Origin: Candidatus Thiomargarita nelsonii
Lineage (GTDB): Bacteria > Pseudomonadota > Gammaproteobacteria > Beggiatoales > Beggiatoaceae
Assembly: GCA_000785145.2 (NCBI GenBank)
Contig: JSZA02000048.1
Coordinates: forward strand, 1 to 43,864
DNA: 43,864 nucleotides
Reading direction: 5' to 3'
A model generated the notes under the pieces. That model did not search any database. It saw only the letters and a list, made by a program, of their open reading frames with translations, and had not been told where the DNA came from. Positions 24,579 through 31,705 of this stretch are shown here, piece after piece; the stretch's first letter is position 1; every line of letters starts with the position of its first letter. A program made the translations under genes and the position numbers.

Positions 24579-25223
24579 TCAAGAGTTTGGTGGACTCAAG
24601 TCTGCACCAATTTTAAACTGTTCAGCGATATAACCAACCCTATCGACAATATCAGACACATTGCTGATGTAATAATTCCTTTCCTCAACATGCAAGATAG
24701 CGTTTTCCAGCAAAAAAAACTCCCAAACCTCACCATCTGTTATGATTCCATATACCTTGTTCTGCTTAAACTTTTTTGAAGTCGCATACATTTCAGCTAA
24801 ACACTGACCTAAACCATCAGATAAATTACTTTTCTTAACTTCAACAACTGAGATAATAGGTGAAATAAAATCAACATCATCAAGACTTAAAGCACAATCA
24901 TATTTACCGTTTAACTGGTGCGGCAAGTCTGGTGTTTCTTCTTGGCTAATATCTACTTGCGGCTCAAAGAATATACCTAAATCGTAAACGTCACTTGCTT
25001 TCCACAAAATATGCGACACTAACAGACTTCCCCTTGTTGCTTCGTTATCTGATTTTGACAAGTTAATACGGAAATTCATCTTTTCGACAGTTGTTTGCAA
25101 AGTCTGATAATCCCTACCACTCAGTTTTAAACCGTCAAACAAGTTTCCGTTTTTCAGTACTTTGACATTAAAAATCGCTTTCAATTCAGCCATTGAGTAT
25201 TTTCGATATTCACTAAATGCCAT
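24579..25223 (-). CDS. PD-(D/E)XK nuclease-like protein of unknown role
   Basis: A 214-residue soluble protein. The sequence YDCALSLDD, then SPIISVVEVKK, then GLGQCLAEMYAT fits the core of a PD-(D/E)XK fold: Asp, then Glu-x-Lys about 20 residues later, then a helix with the Gln of the Q-x-x-x-Y type. It continues with VYGIITDGEVWEFFLL, a strand-turn-strand common in type I restriction R-subunit N-domains and related orphan proteins. AGGAG lies 8 bases before the ATG. No methylase or helicase is adjacent. It could be a nuclease, or an inactive scaffold of the same fold. No specific family name is claimed. Confidence 0.65.
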   Translation of the reverse strand: MAFSEYRKYSMAELKAIFNVKVLKNGNLFDGLKLSGRDYQTLQTTVEKMNFRINLSKSDNEATRGSLLVSHILWKASDVYDLGIFFEPQVDISQEETPDLPHQLNGKYDCALSLDDVDFISPIISVVEVKKSNLSDGLGQCLAEMYATSKKFKQNKVYGIITDGEVWEFFLLENAILHVEERNYYISNVSDIVDRVGYIAEQFKIGADLSPPNS

Positions 25224-25311
25224 TGTATTGCTCCTGAGTTAAAATAACAACGGGTTAATTGCAGCTCGTAGGTTAGTGTACCGACTTTTTTGGCTCATTA
25301 CAAGCGTGGAA

Positions 25312-26466
25312 TTACCCCTCAAAATAAGCCCTATTTTTCCAAGCCACCTGCATAATCTCCCTAATATCCCCAACCGATTCCAATTGAGCCAAATAACTCG
25401 CTGGCGTCCGTATTTCTCCCAAATAAATAGCCTCACGCGCTAAGCGTTCCATAGTGGCTTGACTATCATCCGCTTCTAACTGCACTCTGGCTTGCAAATG
25501 TGCCAAAGTACAAGCTAACTCTGCTGATGTCGGTCCCGTCGCCGCCAGTGTTTGCCATACCGTTTCAACCCGTTGCCGACAGATGGTCAGATGCTGTACT
25601 GGCACAACAGTTTGTATCCACCAAAGGCCCGCATCCGTATAGCATTCCAAGCGACCTTGTACACCATAAACCAATGGCCTATCTAGCCGCAGCGCCTGAT
25701 ATAAGCGCGACACCGTGCTACCCGCTAGTAAGTGATTTGCGATTATATAAACGGGAAGAAGGGGACTGGCGAATGGGGGGGCTGGAAAAACCCAAGTGAG
25801 TTGCACTTGAGAAGAGAGATTATCAATCTGATGGCAGACTGGCACAAACTGCGGAGATTGTTGCTCTGGAACTTGTCCCTTGGGAAAATTGCTCAATTCA
25901 GTACAACGCTCAAGCAAATCATCATGCCTTACCGCGCCTGCCGCCGTTATCCACAATCGACAAGTTTGTACATTTTCACGCCAATAGTCATGCAACATCG
26001 CAGCAGTGGCATTTTGCAGCGTGGGCTGTGCATTGCTCGGCCATATCTGTGCTAAGATCGCATCTTCTTGATCAGAACCCAGTGCCATTTCTTGCAAGAC
26101 GATTTGCCGCTCATGCACAACATCAGCTTCACTGAAGGCCGGCGCAAGATAGACTTCAAGCAATAAACTTAAAAGTTCACCCGCCTTGTCAGCGGTCACT
26201 AATCCATACAGGGCAGTCAATTCGCGGCCCGTTTGGGCATTGATTTGTCCTCCCATAGCCGCAAAATGTGTCGCAAGCTCGGTAGCACTGTGTTGTTTGG
26301 TACCCTTAAATAATAGATGTTCCAACAGGTGTGTATAACCAGCTTGGTGTGGCGCTTCATGACGGCTGCCGTGCTGAAGCCAAATACCGAGTGCCACACT
26401 TTGGATACCCGGTATATGCTGGCTTATAACTTGAGTACCATTGGGTAATGTGGTTGTGTTTTGCAT
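25312..26466 (-). CDS. M16-family (insulinase-like) zinc peptidase
   Basis: A 384-residue protein of the M16 peptidase family, probably a processing protease. The inverted zinc motif HLLEH (H-x-x-E-H) is at about residues 47-51 in YTHLLEHLLFKGT. The third metal ligand, the Glu in ERQIVLQEM, lies about 75 residues further on, as the family requires. The second half carries the inactive-domain repeat. The length suits a single-chain, two-domain M16B enzyme; many act as pairs, but no partner gene is seen. Gly-poor, Gln/Ala-rich composition and the lack of a signal peptide suggest a cytoplasmic location. The start has no strong ribosome binding site. Confidence 0.88.
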   Translation of the reverse strand: MQNTTTLPNGTQVISQHIPGIQSVALGIWLQHGSRHEAPHQAGYTHLLEHLLFKGTKQHSATELATHFAAMGGQINAQTGRELTALYGLVTADKAGELLSLLLEVYLAPAFSEADVVHERQIVLQEMALGSDQEDAILAQIWPSNAQPTLQNATAAMLHDYWRENVQTCRLWITAAGAVRHDDLLERCTELSNFPKGQVPEQQSPQFVPVCHQIDNLSSQVQLTWVFPAPPFASPLLPVYIIANHLLAGSTVSRLYQALRLDRPLVYGVQGRLECYTDAGLWWIQTVVPVQHLTICRQRVETVWQTLAATGPTSAELACTLAHLQARVQLEADDSQATMERLAREAIYLGEIRTPASYLAQLESVGDIREIMQVAWKNRAYFEG

Positions 26467-26600
26467 CTGTAGCGATTTTGATTGGCTAATACATAAAATT
26501 TTTCACGCTTTTGAAGTACGCTTTTTCGTTGGAGGGGATTTGCAACCCCGTCCGTAATGTCTATATCACTAATAACCAAGAAACGACTAAAGGACTGTTT

Positions 26601-28046
26601 ATGAATACAATGGGTATTATTGTCATTATTTTTACTTTATTGACCATGCTGATCGGATTTTGGACCTATTATCAAGTCAAAGGCCGTGCCGTTAATTATT
26701 ATAAAGCCGGTACCATGATGCCGGTATGGGTAGTGGGATTTACTTTATGTGCTCAAGCATTTGATGCCAATGGTTCTATTGGCACGACTGCTATGTCGTA
26801 TGCCGATGGTTTTTGGAGTGGAGCCAGTATTCCCATCGGCTTATCAGTGTGTCTATTTATTACCGGCTTGTTTTTCGCCAAACCCATCCATCGTATGAAT
26901 TTGATGACTTTGGCAGACTTTTATCACCGTCGCTACAGTCAAACAACTGAAACTTTAGCGGCACTCACTATGCTAGCCAGTAATATTATTTTGATTGCTG
27001 GCAATTTAGCCGGGCTCGGTTTGTTATATAGCATGGTGTTTGGTGTGGATTATCTACCCATGCTCTTACTGGTGGCGGGCTGTATTGTGGCTTATGCCAT
27101 TACTGGCGGTTTATTTGCATCTATTGCCACCAGTGTTTTTCAAGTCGCTGTCTTCAGTATTGCTACGCTGTTGGCTTTTGTATGGCTGACTATGCATTAT
27201 GGCTGGTCATCATTAATGGCTGATGTACCAGAAACCCATAAATACTTTATAGGATTAACCAGCCCAGAACACGGTGCTTATCTGAATTGGGCAGCTTTAT
27301 TATCGCTGGGTATTGGTGATATCATTGCCATTGATTTTATGCAGCGTGTTATTTCTGCTCGTTCTCCAGAAACCGCTCAAAAAGGGTGTTTCATGGGAGG
27401 TTTCATGACGCTGATAGTTGGCATTCCGACCGCTTTTATCGGCTTATATGCTTTCCATATCAAAGGATTGGCTAGCGATAATGTATTGGTAGATTTGGCT
27501 ATGAACAACCTACCCTTCTTCATTGGTGCGCTACTGATTTTGGGGATTATCGCAGCCAGCATGTCAACGGCTGCCGGAGTGATTCTGGCTTTGTCCAATA
27601 TGATTACCCGAAATTTGATGCAACGATATACGTCCACGGTTTGGAATGATCACATCTTGTTACATTTTTCCCGATTAATTTCTGTACCGACAATGCTAGC
27701 GGCAGTCATATTCGCTTATTACATTCCAGAACCCGGTTTGCTATTAATTTTGGCCTTTGATGTGATGTTAGCTGGTTGTTTCGTACCCTTTCTCTTGGGA
27801 ATCTATTGGAAAAAAGCCAACACGGCAGCCGCGATCAGTGCCATTATTATCGGTGCCGCCACACGTTTAGTATTGCACTTTACCATTCCTGAATCATTAG
27901 CCGGATTTGACACGATGATACCACCCGTTGTTAGTCTGTTTGTTTTTGTTAGCGTCGCCTTATTGACTCAAACATCATCTCAACCAAATCTTAATGTCTT
28001 TGCCCATGTGCCCACAGACAGGGAATTGGTAGAAGCTAAAGATTAA
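26601..28046 (+). CDS. Sodium:solute symporter (SSF family)
   Basis: A polytopic inner-membrane transporter of about 481 residues in the SSS/SSF family. It uses the sodium gradient to import a small solute. About thirteen hydrophobic segments are apparent. The Na2-site region (MSTAAGVILALSNMITRN, about 345-362) is well preserved, as is the early helix with AGTMMPVWVVGFTLCAQ. ATG 26601 is chosen since it starts directly before the first helix (MGIIVIIFTLLTMLIGF) with AAAGGA upstream; the longer frame from 26511 is an artefact. The substrate is not predictable. Acetate, proline, urea-type or amine solutes are all found in the family. Confidence 0.92.
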   Translation: MNTMGIIVIIFTLLTMLIGFWTYYQVKGRAVNYYKAGTMMPVWVVGFTLCAQAFDANGSIGTTAMSYADGFWSGASIPIGLSVCLFITGLFFAKPIHRMNLMTLADFYHRRYSQTTETLAALTMLASNIILIAGNLAGLGLLYSMVFGVDYLPMLLLVAGCIVAYAITGGLFASIATSVFQVAVFSIATLLAFVWLTMHYGWSSLMADVPETHKYFIGLTSPEHGAYLNWAALLSLGIGDIIAIDFMQRVISARSPETAQKGCFMGGFMTLIVGIPTAFIGLYAFHIKGLASDNVLVDLAMNNLPFFIGALLILGIIAASMSTAAGVILALSNMITRNLMQRYTSTVWNDHILLHFSRLISVPTMLAAVIFAYYIPEPGLLLILAFDVMLAGCFVPFLLGIYWKKANTAAAISAIIIGAATRLVLHFTIPESLAGFDTMIPPVVSLFVFVSVALLTQTSSQPNLNVFAHVPTDRELVEAKD

Positions 28047-28193
28047 AGCAAGCGTAGGGTGCGTCCTACGCACCCTCTTTCCACGCACGAAAAATCTACA
28101 CCGACATAATGTGCGTGGGACGCACCCTACGCTCGCTTGGCCGCCTTGACACTTTTTGCATTTTTTATCATCAGCTACCCAAATTTGTTCTAT
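28047..28193. repeat. Hairpin repeat GTAGGGTGCGTCC downstream of the symporter
   Basis: AGCGTAGGGTGCGTCCTACG (28053-28072) and a mirrored GTGGGACGCACCCTACGCT (28111-28133) make a long hairpin with an inner palindrome. It may serve as the transcript end for the symporter gene. Confidence 0.6.
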
Positions 28194-28203
28194 GGACCTA
28201 ACT

Positions 28204-28262
28204 CAATGCCATTAAGTTAAGGTTTTAAAAAAAACGTATTTATGCTTAACTTAATGGCATTG
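28204..28262. mobile_element. Minimal 59-bp IS4-type MITE with perfect 10-bp duplication
   Basis: CAATGCCATTAAGTTAAG at the left is exactly inverted at the right as CTTAACTTAATGGCATTG. Between them are only 23 bases (poly-A and ACGTATTTATG). GGACCTAACT is present on both sides (28194-28203 and 28263-28272). The ends resemble the IS4 termini (AATGCC....AGTTAAGG), and duplications of 10-13 bp are typical of that family. Confidence 0.85.
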
Positions 28263-28304
28263 GGACCTAACTGGGCCTTTAACATCTTTTGAACCCGGAC
28301 ATGA

Positions 28305-28484
28305 TTATAATTTAATAATTCTATAAACTCTCTGAAATCTTGGCTGAGTATCATATTTCCAACTAATATATTCTGTTCTTATTTTTTCCAAAGCCTCAAT
28401 TCGTTTTTGAGGCGGTTGAGATTGCCAATATAAAAAATCACTTTTTTCATCTTGTATTCTTAATTTTCTAACGACCTTTTTCAT
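28305..28484 (-). CDS. Small protein, paralogue of the nucleotidyltransferase partner
   Basis: A small basic/acidic protein of about 59 residues (MKKVVRKLRIQDEKSDF start; an upstream ATG at 28508 is also possible). It shares a pattern with the small protein at 28803: Y-W-x-S-x-P-x-x-R-x-x-A-x-E-x-(I/M)-R, then Y-D-x-x-x-R-(L/F)-Q-R. Proteins of this pattern usually precede an AbiEii-like nucleotidyltransferase. Here no such gene follows, so it is an orphan. No good ribosome binding site. A repeat shared with 31106-31255 covers its upstream region. Confidence 0.5.
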   Translation of the reverse strand: MKKVVRKLRIQDEKSDFLYWQSQPPQKRIEALEKIRTEYISWKYDTQPRFQRVYRIIKL

Positions 28485-28500
28485 GTTTAACATCGATAAC

Positions 28501-28645
28501 ATTATCAAGCGGTGCGGTTAAACGTAAAAACGGTCAGTTATCAGTTATCACTTAACTAAAACACCTCCGTATAGTATAATTTGGCCCACTCACAGAGTTT
28601 CATGCAATACTTTGACACAAGGTTTAATCTTTGTCAACAAAAAAG
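28501..28645. repeat. Dispersed approximately 145-bp repeat, copy 1, with operator-like inverted repeat
   Basis: It matches 31106-31255 over nearly its whole length (GGTGCGNTTAAACG, TAACTGA-type heptamers, TTTGGCCCACTCACAGAG). It ends in the inverted repeat TTGACACAAGG...TTTGTCAA (28612-28637). Part of it recurs at 36452-36500. Each copy lies upstream of an accessory gene on the minus strand. Confidence 0.7.
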
Positions 28646-28802
28646 TGTTTTTAAGAGGTTCTCCCGCTGGCATCATTCCAAAAGCGCAAGTTGTGCCCGT
28701 GCTAAGGCAACTCCAAAAAATTAATATACCAAAAATGGCTGAAAATTCTTATGATAAAATGTATCATTTTAATCCACCGTTCAAAATGAAGGAGTGCCTA
28801 TT

Positions 28803-29021
28803 TTGACAAACAACCCAAATTCCATGCCAAAAATGGATAAAACCCATTTTTCGGTAGCGTCACTCTTTGACGCAGCTGACGAGAAAGAATACTGGCTTTC
28901 CAAAAAACCTTCTGACCGTTTACAAGCAATGGAACTCATGCGGCAAATTAACTATGGCTACGATCCAATTACCACCCGACTTCAAAGAATTCTTACAGTT
29001 GCTCAATTCCCATCAAGTTGA
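28803..29021 (+). CDS. Small partner protein of the nucleotidyltransferase (antitoxin-like)
   Basis: A 72-residue protein ending YDPITTRLQRILTVAQ, with the motif EYWLSKKPSDRLQAMELMR. It overlaps the next gene by 68 bases in another frame, so the two are coupled. The TTG at 28803 is 8 bases after AAGGAG; a GTG at 28794 would lie inside the binding site. Small proteins of this pattern are commonly encoded just before nucleotidyltransferase-fold proteins in toxin-antitoxin-like pairs. An antitoxin role is inferred. Confidence 0.65.
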   Translation: MTNNPNSMPKMDKTHFSVASLFDAADEKEYWLSKKPSDRLQAMELMRQINYGYDPITTRLQRILTVAQFPSS

Positions 29022-29403
29022 ATATTTGCTCATTGGTGGGTACGCCGTTGGCTATTATGGCTATCCACGATCAACGGGTGATATGGATGTGTGGATTGCT
29101 ATTAATCCTGAGAATGCGGAAAAGTTAGTTACAGTTCTCAAGGAATTTGGATTTGATGTTCCAAAGTTATCACCTGAACTCTTTTTAGAAAAGGGAAAAA
29201 TTACCCGAATGGGCGTACCACCGATGAGACTTGAAATTTTAACGACCATTTCTGGTGTCAGCTTTGAAGATTGCTACGCCAACAGAACGATTGATGTTGT
29301 TGATGGGGTTGAAATTAATTTTATTAGCGTGTCTCATTTGAAAGCTAACAAAAAAGCCAGTGGTAGACATAAAGACTTAAATGACTTAGAAAACCTGCCC
29401 TAA
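28954..29403 (+). CDS. AbiEii/MNT-like nucleotidyltransferase
   Basis: A 149-residue nucleotidyltransferase-fold protein. The core motif is LIGGYAVGYYGYPRSTGDMDVWI, i.e. G-G-x-A, then R-x-T-x-D-x-D, at about residues 27-49. The two Asp residues of the DxD are expected to bind the metal. A further strand (RLEILTTISG) and FISVSHLKANKKASGRHKDLNDLENL follow; the latter K-x-x-A-x-R-x-K-D-x-x-D pattern is typical of this group. Family members transfer nucleotides to a toxin or to tRNA (AbiE, MNT, MenA types). ATG 28954 starts MATIQLPPDFKEFLQLL. Its overlap with the small upstream gene supports a two-gene module. Confidence 0.82.
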   Translation: MATIQLPPDFKEFLQLLNSHQVEYLLIGGYAVGYYGYPRSTGDMDVWIAINPENAEKLVTVLKEFGFDVPKLSPELFLEKGKITRMGVPPMRLEILTTISGVSFEDCYANRTIDVVDGVEINFISVSHLKANKKASGRHKDLNDLENLP

Positions 29404-29410
29404 TAGTTTA

Positions 29411-29466
29411 GGCAACTCCCAAAATATACCAAGGGCAACCAGAAGGGATTGCCCTTGGTAATATAA
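29411..29466. mobile_element. Partial MITE, GGCAACTCCC family
   Basis: TTTAGGCAACTCCC, then AAAATATACCA, and an inverted pair AAGGGCAACC / GGTTGCCC-like modules ending TTGGTAATAT. Only the left end is well kept. It lies 7 bases after the nucleotidyltransferase stop. Confidence 0.5.
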
Positions 29467-29659
29467 ATTTATCTTCGTGCCGCCGCACGATCCAATCCTT
29501 TATTATAAATAATCCTTGCAGTTATTATAACTATAAGAGTGAGAGGTGATTTTCAAAATCAGCCCCAAACCCCAGAAGCTACACGGGGTTCGCGTGTTTT
29601 TAAGCCGATTTTCAAAATGAGGCTTTTTTTGCGTGCGGTAGCGTTGAAACTGGCATTTT
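29467..29659. other. Intergenic, no gene recognised
   Basis: A repeated phrase GATTTTCAAAATCAG / GATTTTCAAAATGAG occurs about 60 bases apart, with nothing else distinctive. No gene is supported. Confidence 0.5.
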
Positions 29660-29842
29660 TTAATCCTCTATCACTTTTGAGTGGTTTGCTAGACGAATAA
29701 ATATATACTCTTTATTCGGATTTTGTGCCGCCTTTCTATGAAATCGCGGCCTCTCCCGTTTGCTAGGAAAACGCTTTGATTTGTTTTGGTCAGACAATCC
29801 CATCTCTTTGAACATTTTATTTATCTCTTCGTAAAACCGCAT
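29660..29842 (-). CDS. Small basic hypothetical protein
   Basis: 60 residues, strongly basic in the middle (KSKRFPSKRERPRFHRKAAQ), beginning MRFYEEINKMFKEMG. AGAAGAGG lies 8 bases before the ATG, which favours real translation. No family is recognised. It may be a remnant, since it is flanked by repeats and has no coupled neighbour. Confidence 0.4.
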   Translation of the reverse strand: MRFYEEINKMFKEMGLSDQNKSKRFPSKRERPRFHRKAAQNPNKEYIFIRLANHSKVIED

Positions 29843-29883
29843 TGTGTGAACCTCTTCTCACAGTTATCAGCAAGCGTAGGGCA

Positions 29884-30176
29884 GCTTCTCATAAGTTTTT
29901 TAACCCATTATTTTTTTTATATCATTGATCTAAACATTTGAGAGCTCGTGTCCCACTTATTGATCAATGCCACCTTCGTTAAGGGCAACCACAAGGGATT
30001 GCCCCTACGAGAAATCACGGTCCATGTAAGGGCAACCACTAGGGTGTTGCCCCTACGTCATATAACGGTTTGTAGGGGCAATCCTTTATGGTTGCCCTCT
30101 TAACTTAATGGCATTGGTGCGTAGGACGCACCCTACAAGAAAATAGGATAAGGATGTCATCAAAAAGATTGATAGA
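29884..30176. repeat. Repeat block, partner of the duplication at 31245-31485
   Basis: TTTTTTAACCCATT, GAGAGCTCGTGTCCCACTTA and the stretch from GTGCGTAGGACGCACCCTAC to the end of the neighbouring gene are repeated at 31245-31485. A 152-bp IS4-type MITE occupies 29965-30116 in this copy only. Confidence 0.7.
29965..30116. mobile_element. IS4-type MITE, 152 bp
   Basis: It starts CAATGCCACCTTCGTTAAG and ends CTTAACTTAATGGCATTG, with three GGGCAACC/GGATTGCCCC-type modules inside. The duplicated locus (about 31338-31370) has unrelated sequence of about 32 bases in its place. That comparison fixes the boundaries. No target duplication is evident. Confidence 0.7.
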
Positions 30177-30494
30177 CTAATTCTTGGTCAAAAAGGGGCT
30201 CGCCGCCGTTTTATTTGCTATTCCCATAGAAAATAGCTTATGCCCTTTTTCTAGCACAATCTGTAAATCTTCAACGTCGCAATGGTAAATTTTAGACAAA
30301 ATGCCAATGATTCCCTTAGCATATTCCCGAAAACCTTTTTTTGAATCATCTTTAGGTAACTCTAAAAAATAATCGGCGGGTAGTCCCAAATGTTGAGGTG
30401 GTTGATATTCTCGAAACCATTTCCCTTCTGCAATCGGAGTCCAACCCATCAACAAGAGAAAGTCAGTAAAATATTGAAGTTTCAAGTTGTCCAT
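30177..30494 (-). CDS. Hypothetical partner of the DUF4365 protein
   Basis: A 105-residue soluble protein beginning MDNLKLQYFTDFLLLMGW. The middle is helical (KKGFREYAKGIIGILSKIYHCDVEDLQIVL), and the tail (NKTAASPFLTKN) coincides with the duplicated DNA at 31430-31485. Its ATG lies one base after the DUF4365 stop (TGATATG), so the two are coupled and probably act together. No family is recognised. Confidence 0.65.
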   Translation of the reverse strand: MDNLKLQYFTDFLLLMGWTPIAEGKWFREYQPPQHLGLPADYFLELPKDDSKKGFREYAKGIIGILSKIYHCDVEDLQIVLEKGHKLFSMGIANKTAASPFLTKN

Positions 30495-30495
30495 A

Positions 30496-31011
30496 TCATT
30501 TAAAGTAATTAAATATATAAGGAAAGAAATCCATAAGAATCAAATTTGATTTAGGAATTTCTACTCGTTTTGTGCTTTTGGGATTAACATATTCTAATCC
30601 CATTTTTTCATCAGGATAATACCAATAAGCACACTTACTTAAAGTAAGATATTCTGAGGTGACTTGCAACCATTTTTCGGAGTTATTTGGAAAAATAAAA
30701 AGAATAAGTATTAAAGGAATATAGCCATTTTCCTTTCTTCTAAATACTAAATCATTGTAATTTTTTCCTCTTAAATCGTATTTAATTTTATCAGTTGTTT
30801 CAGTTAAATGTTCACTGGTTTCTATAACCGACTTAACTTGAATATGAACTTGTCTACCAGTTTCACAAAAGCTCTTATCATATTTAACCGCCTTAGTTAT
30901 ATGTAAATCGGTTCCATAATCTTTACCATTCAAAACGTAATAGCCCTTTCTATTGGCTATAATTTCAATATATCTTTTAGATAATTGTTCCATTATATCT
31001 TGTTCAGTCAT
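30496..31011 (-). CDS. DUF4365-domain protein (restriction-endonuclease-like fold)
   Basis: A 171-residue protein from ATG 31011 (MTEQDIMEQLSKRYIEIIANRKGYYV). The motif KDYGTDLHITKA followed about 30 residues later by GRQVHIQVKSV is the D-G-x-D ... Q-(V/I)-K-S core of DUF4365. That family has a PD-(D/E)XK-like fold in which the K-S strand carries the catalytic Lys. The C-terminal half (LILILFIFPNNSEKWLQVTSEYL) is also typical. The longer frame from 31074 begins in repeat sequence and is rejected. With the coupled 105-residue protein it forms a two-gene accessory module; a nuclease or defence role is inferred only. Confidence 0.72.
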   Translation of the reverse strand: MTEQDIMEQLSKRYIEIIANRKGYYVLNGKDYGTDLHITKAVKYDKSFCETGRQVHIQVKSVIETSEHLTETTDKIKYDLRGKNYNDLVFRRKENGYIPLILILFIFPNNSEKWLQVTSEYLTLSKCAYWYYPDEKMGLEYVNPKSTKRVEIPKSNLILMDFFPYIFNYFK

Positions 31012-31105
31012 AACTTTTTCTTTAGTGCTTGGGGCCTTTTCAGCAAGCGTAGGATGGATAGAACTTTGCTGCACCCATCAATAATGATGTCAACACCGTG
31101 AAAAA

Positions 31106-31255
31106 ATTATCAAGCGGTGCGCTTAAACGTCAAAACTGTAAGTTATCAGTTATCACTTAACTCAAACACCTCAGTATAATTTGGCCCACTCACAGAGTTT
31201 CATATAAAATGAAACTGACACAAGGTTTAATATTTGTCAACAAAAAAAACAAGTT
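31106..31255. repeat. Dispersed approximately 145-bp repeat, copy 2
   Basis: A copy of 28501-28645, upstream of the DUF4365 module. It ends in the inverted repeat CTGACACAAGG...TTTGTCAA (31215-31240). It has its own extra inverted pair, GTTTCATATAAAATGAAAC (about 31198-31216). Confidence 0.7.
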
Positions 31256-31485
31256 TTTTTAACCCATTGGATTTTATGTCATTGCTCTAAACCTTTGAGA
31301 GCCTACACCCCAGCAAGCTCGCGTCCCACTTATTGATGTCGGTGTAGATTTTAGGTGCATGGAGAGAGGGTGCGTAGGACGCACCCTACAAGAAAATAGG
31401 ATAAGGATGTCATCAAAAAGATTGATAGACTAATTCTTGGTCAAAAAGGGGCGAGACACCGTTTTATTTGCTACCCCATTTACAA
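31245..31485. repeat. Segmental duplication of the 29884-30240 region
   Basis: The sequence from TTTTTTAACCCATT through AGAAAATAGGATAAGGATGT, the reverse complement of the 3' end of the 105-residue protein gene, and CCGTTTTATTTGCTA repeats the DNA at 29884-30240 without its MITE. No gene survives here. Confidence 0.75.
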
Positions 31486-31499
31486 TCATGAATTTTAAT

Positions 31500-31522
31500 G
31501 TCCAAGATAAATCTTGGACTCC
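31500..31522. repeat. GTCCAAGATAAATCTTGGAC palindrome
   Basis: A perfect copy of the dispersed palindrome in the 220 bases ahead of the AbiL/RloAB-like pair. No gene lies between 31075 and 31705. Confidence 0.7.
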
Positions 31523-31705
31523 TTTTATACCATATATTTAAAATTTATTAAACTTGAAAAACAATTTGTTATCCACATTTAGTGGAAATCATATTAATAA
31601 TGTAGTACCAAGCATAAGAATTTTAGAAAAATAATTTAAATTTGACTCAGGAGTGCAAAGCGTAGCTTGCACGTCATTTTAATAATTTATTTACAAGAGG
31701 TTACC

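Noticed and set aside
28612..28806. 64-residue plus-strand frame beginning at a TTG
   Set aside because: The first third lies in the dispersed repeat, there is no ribosome binding site and no recognisable protein features. It is probably upstream sequence of the small protein gene.
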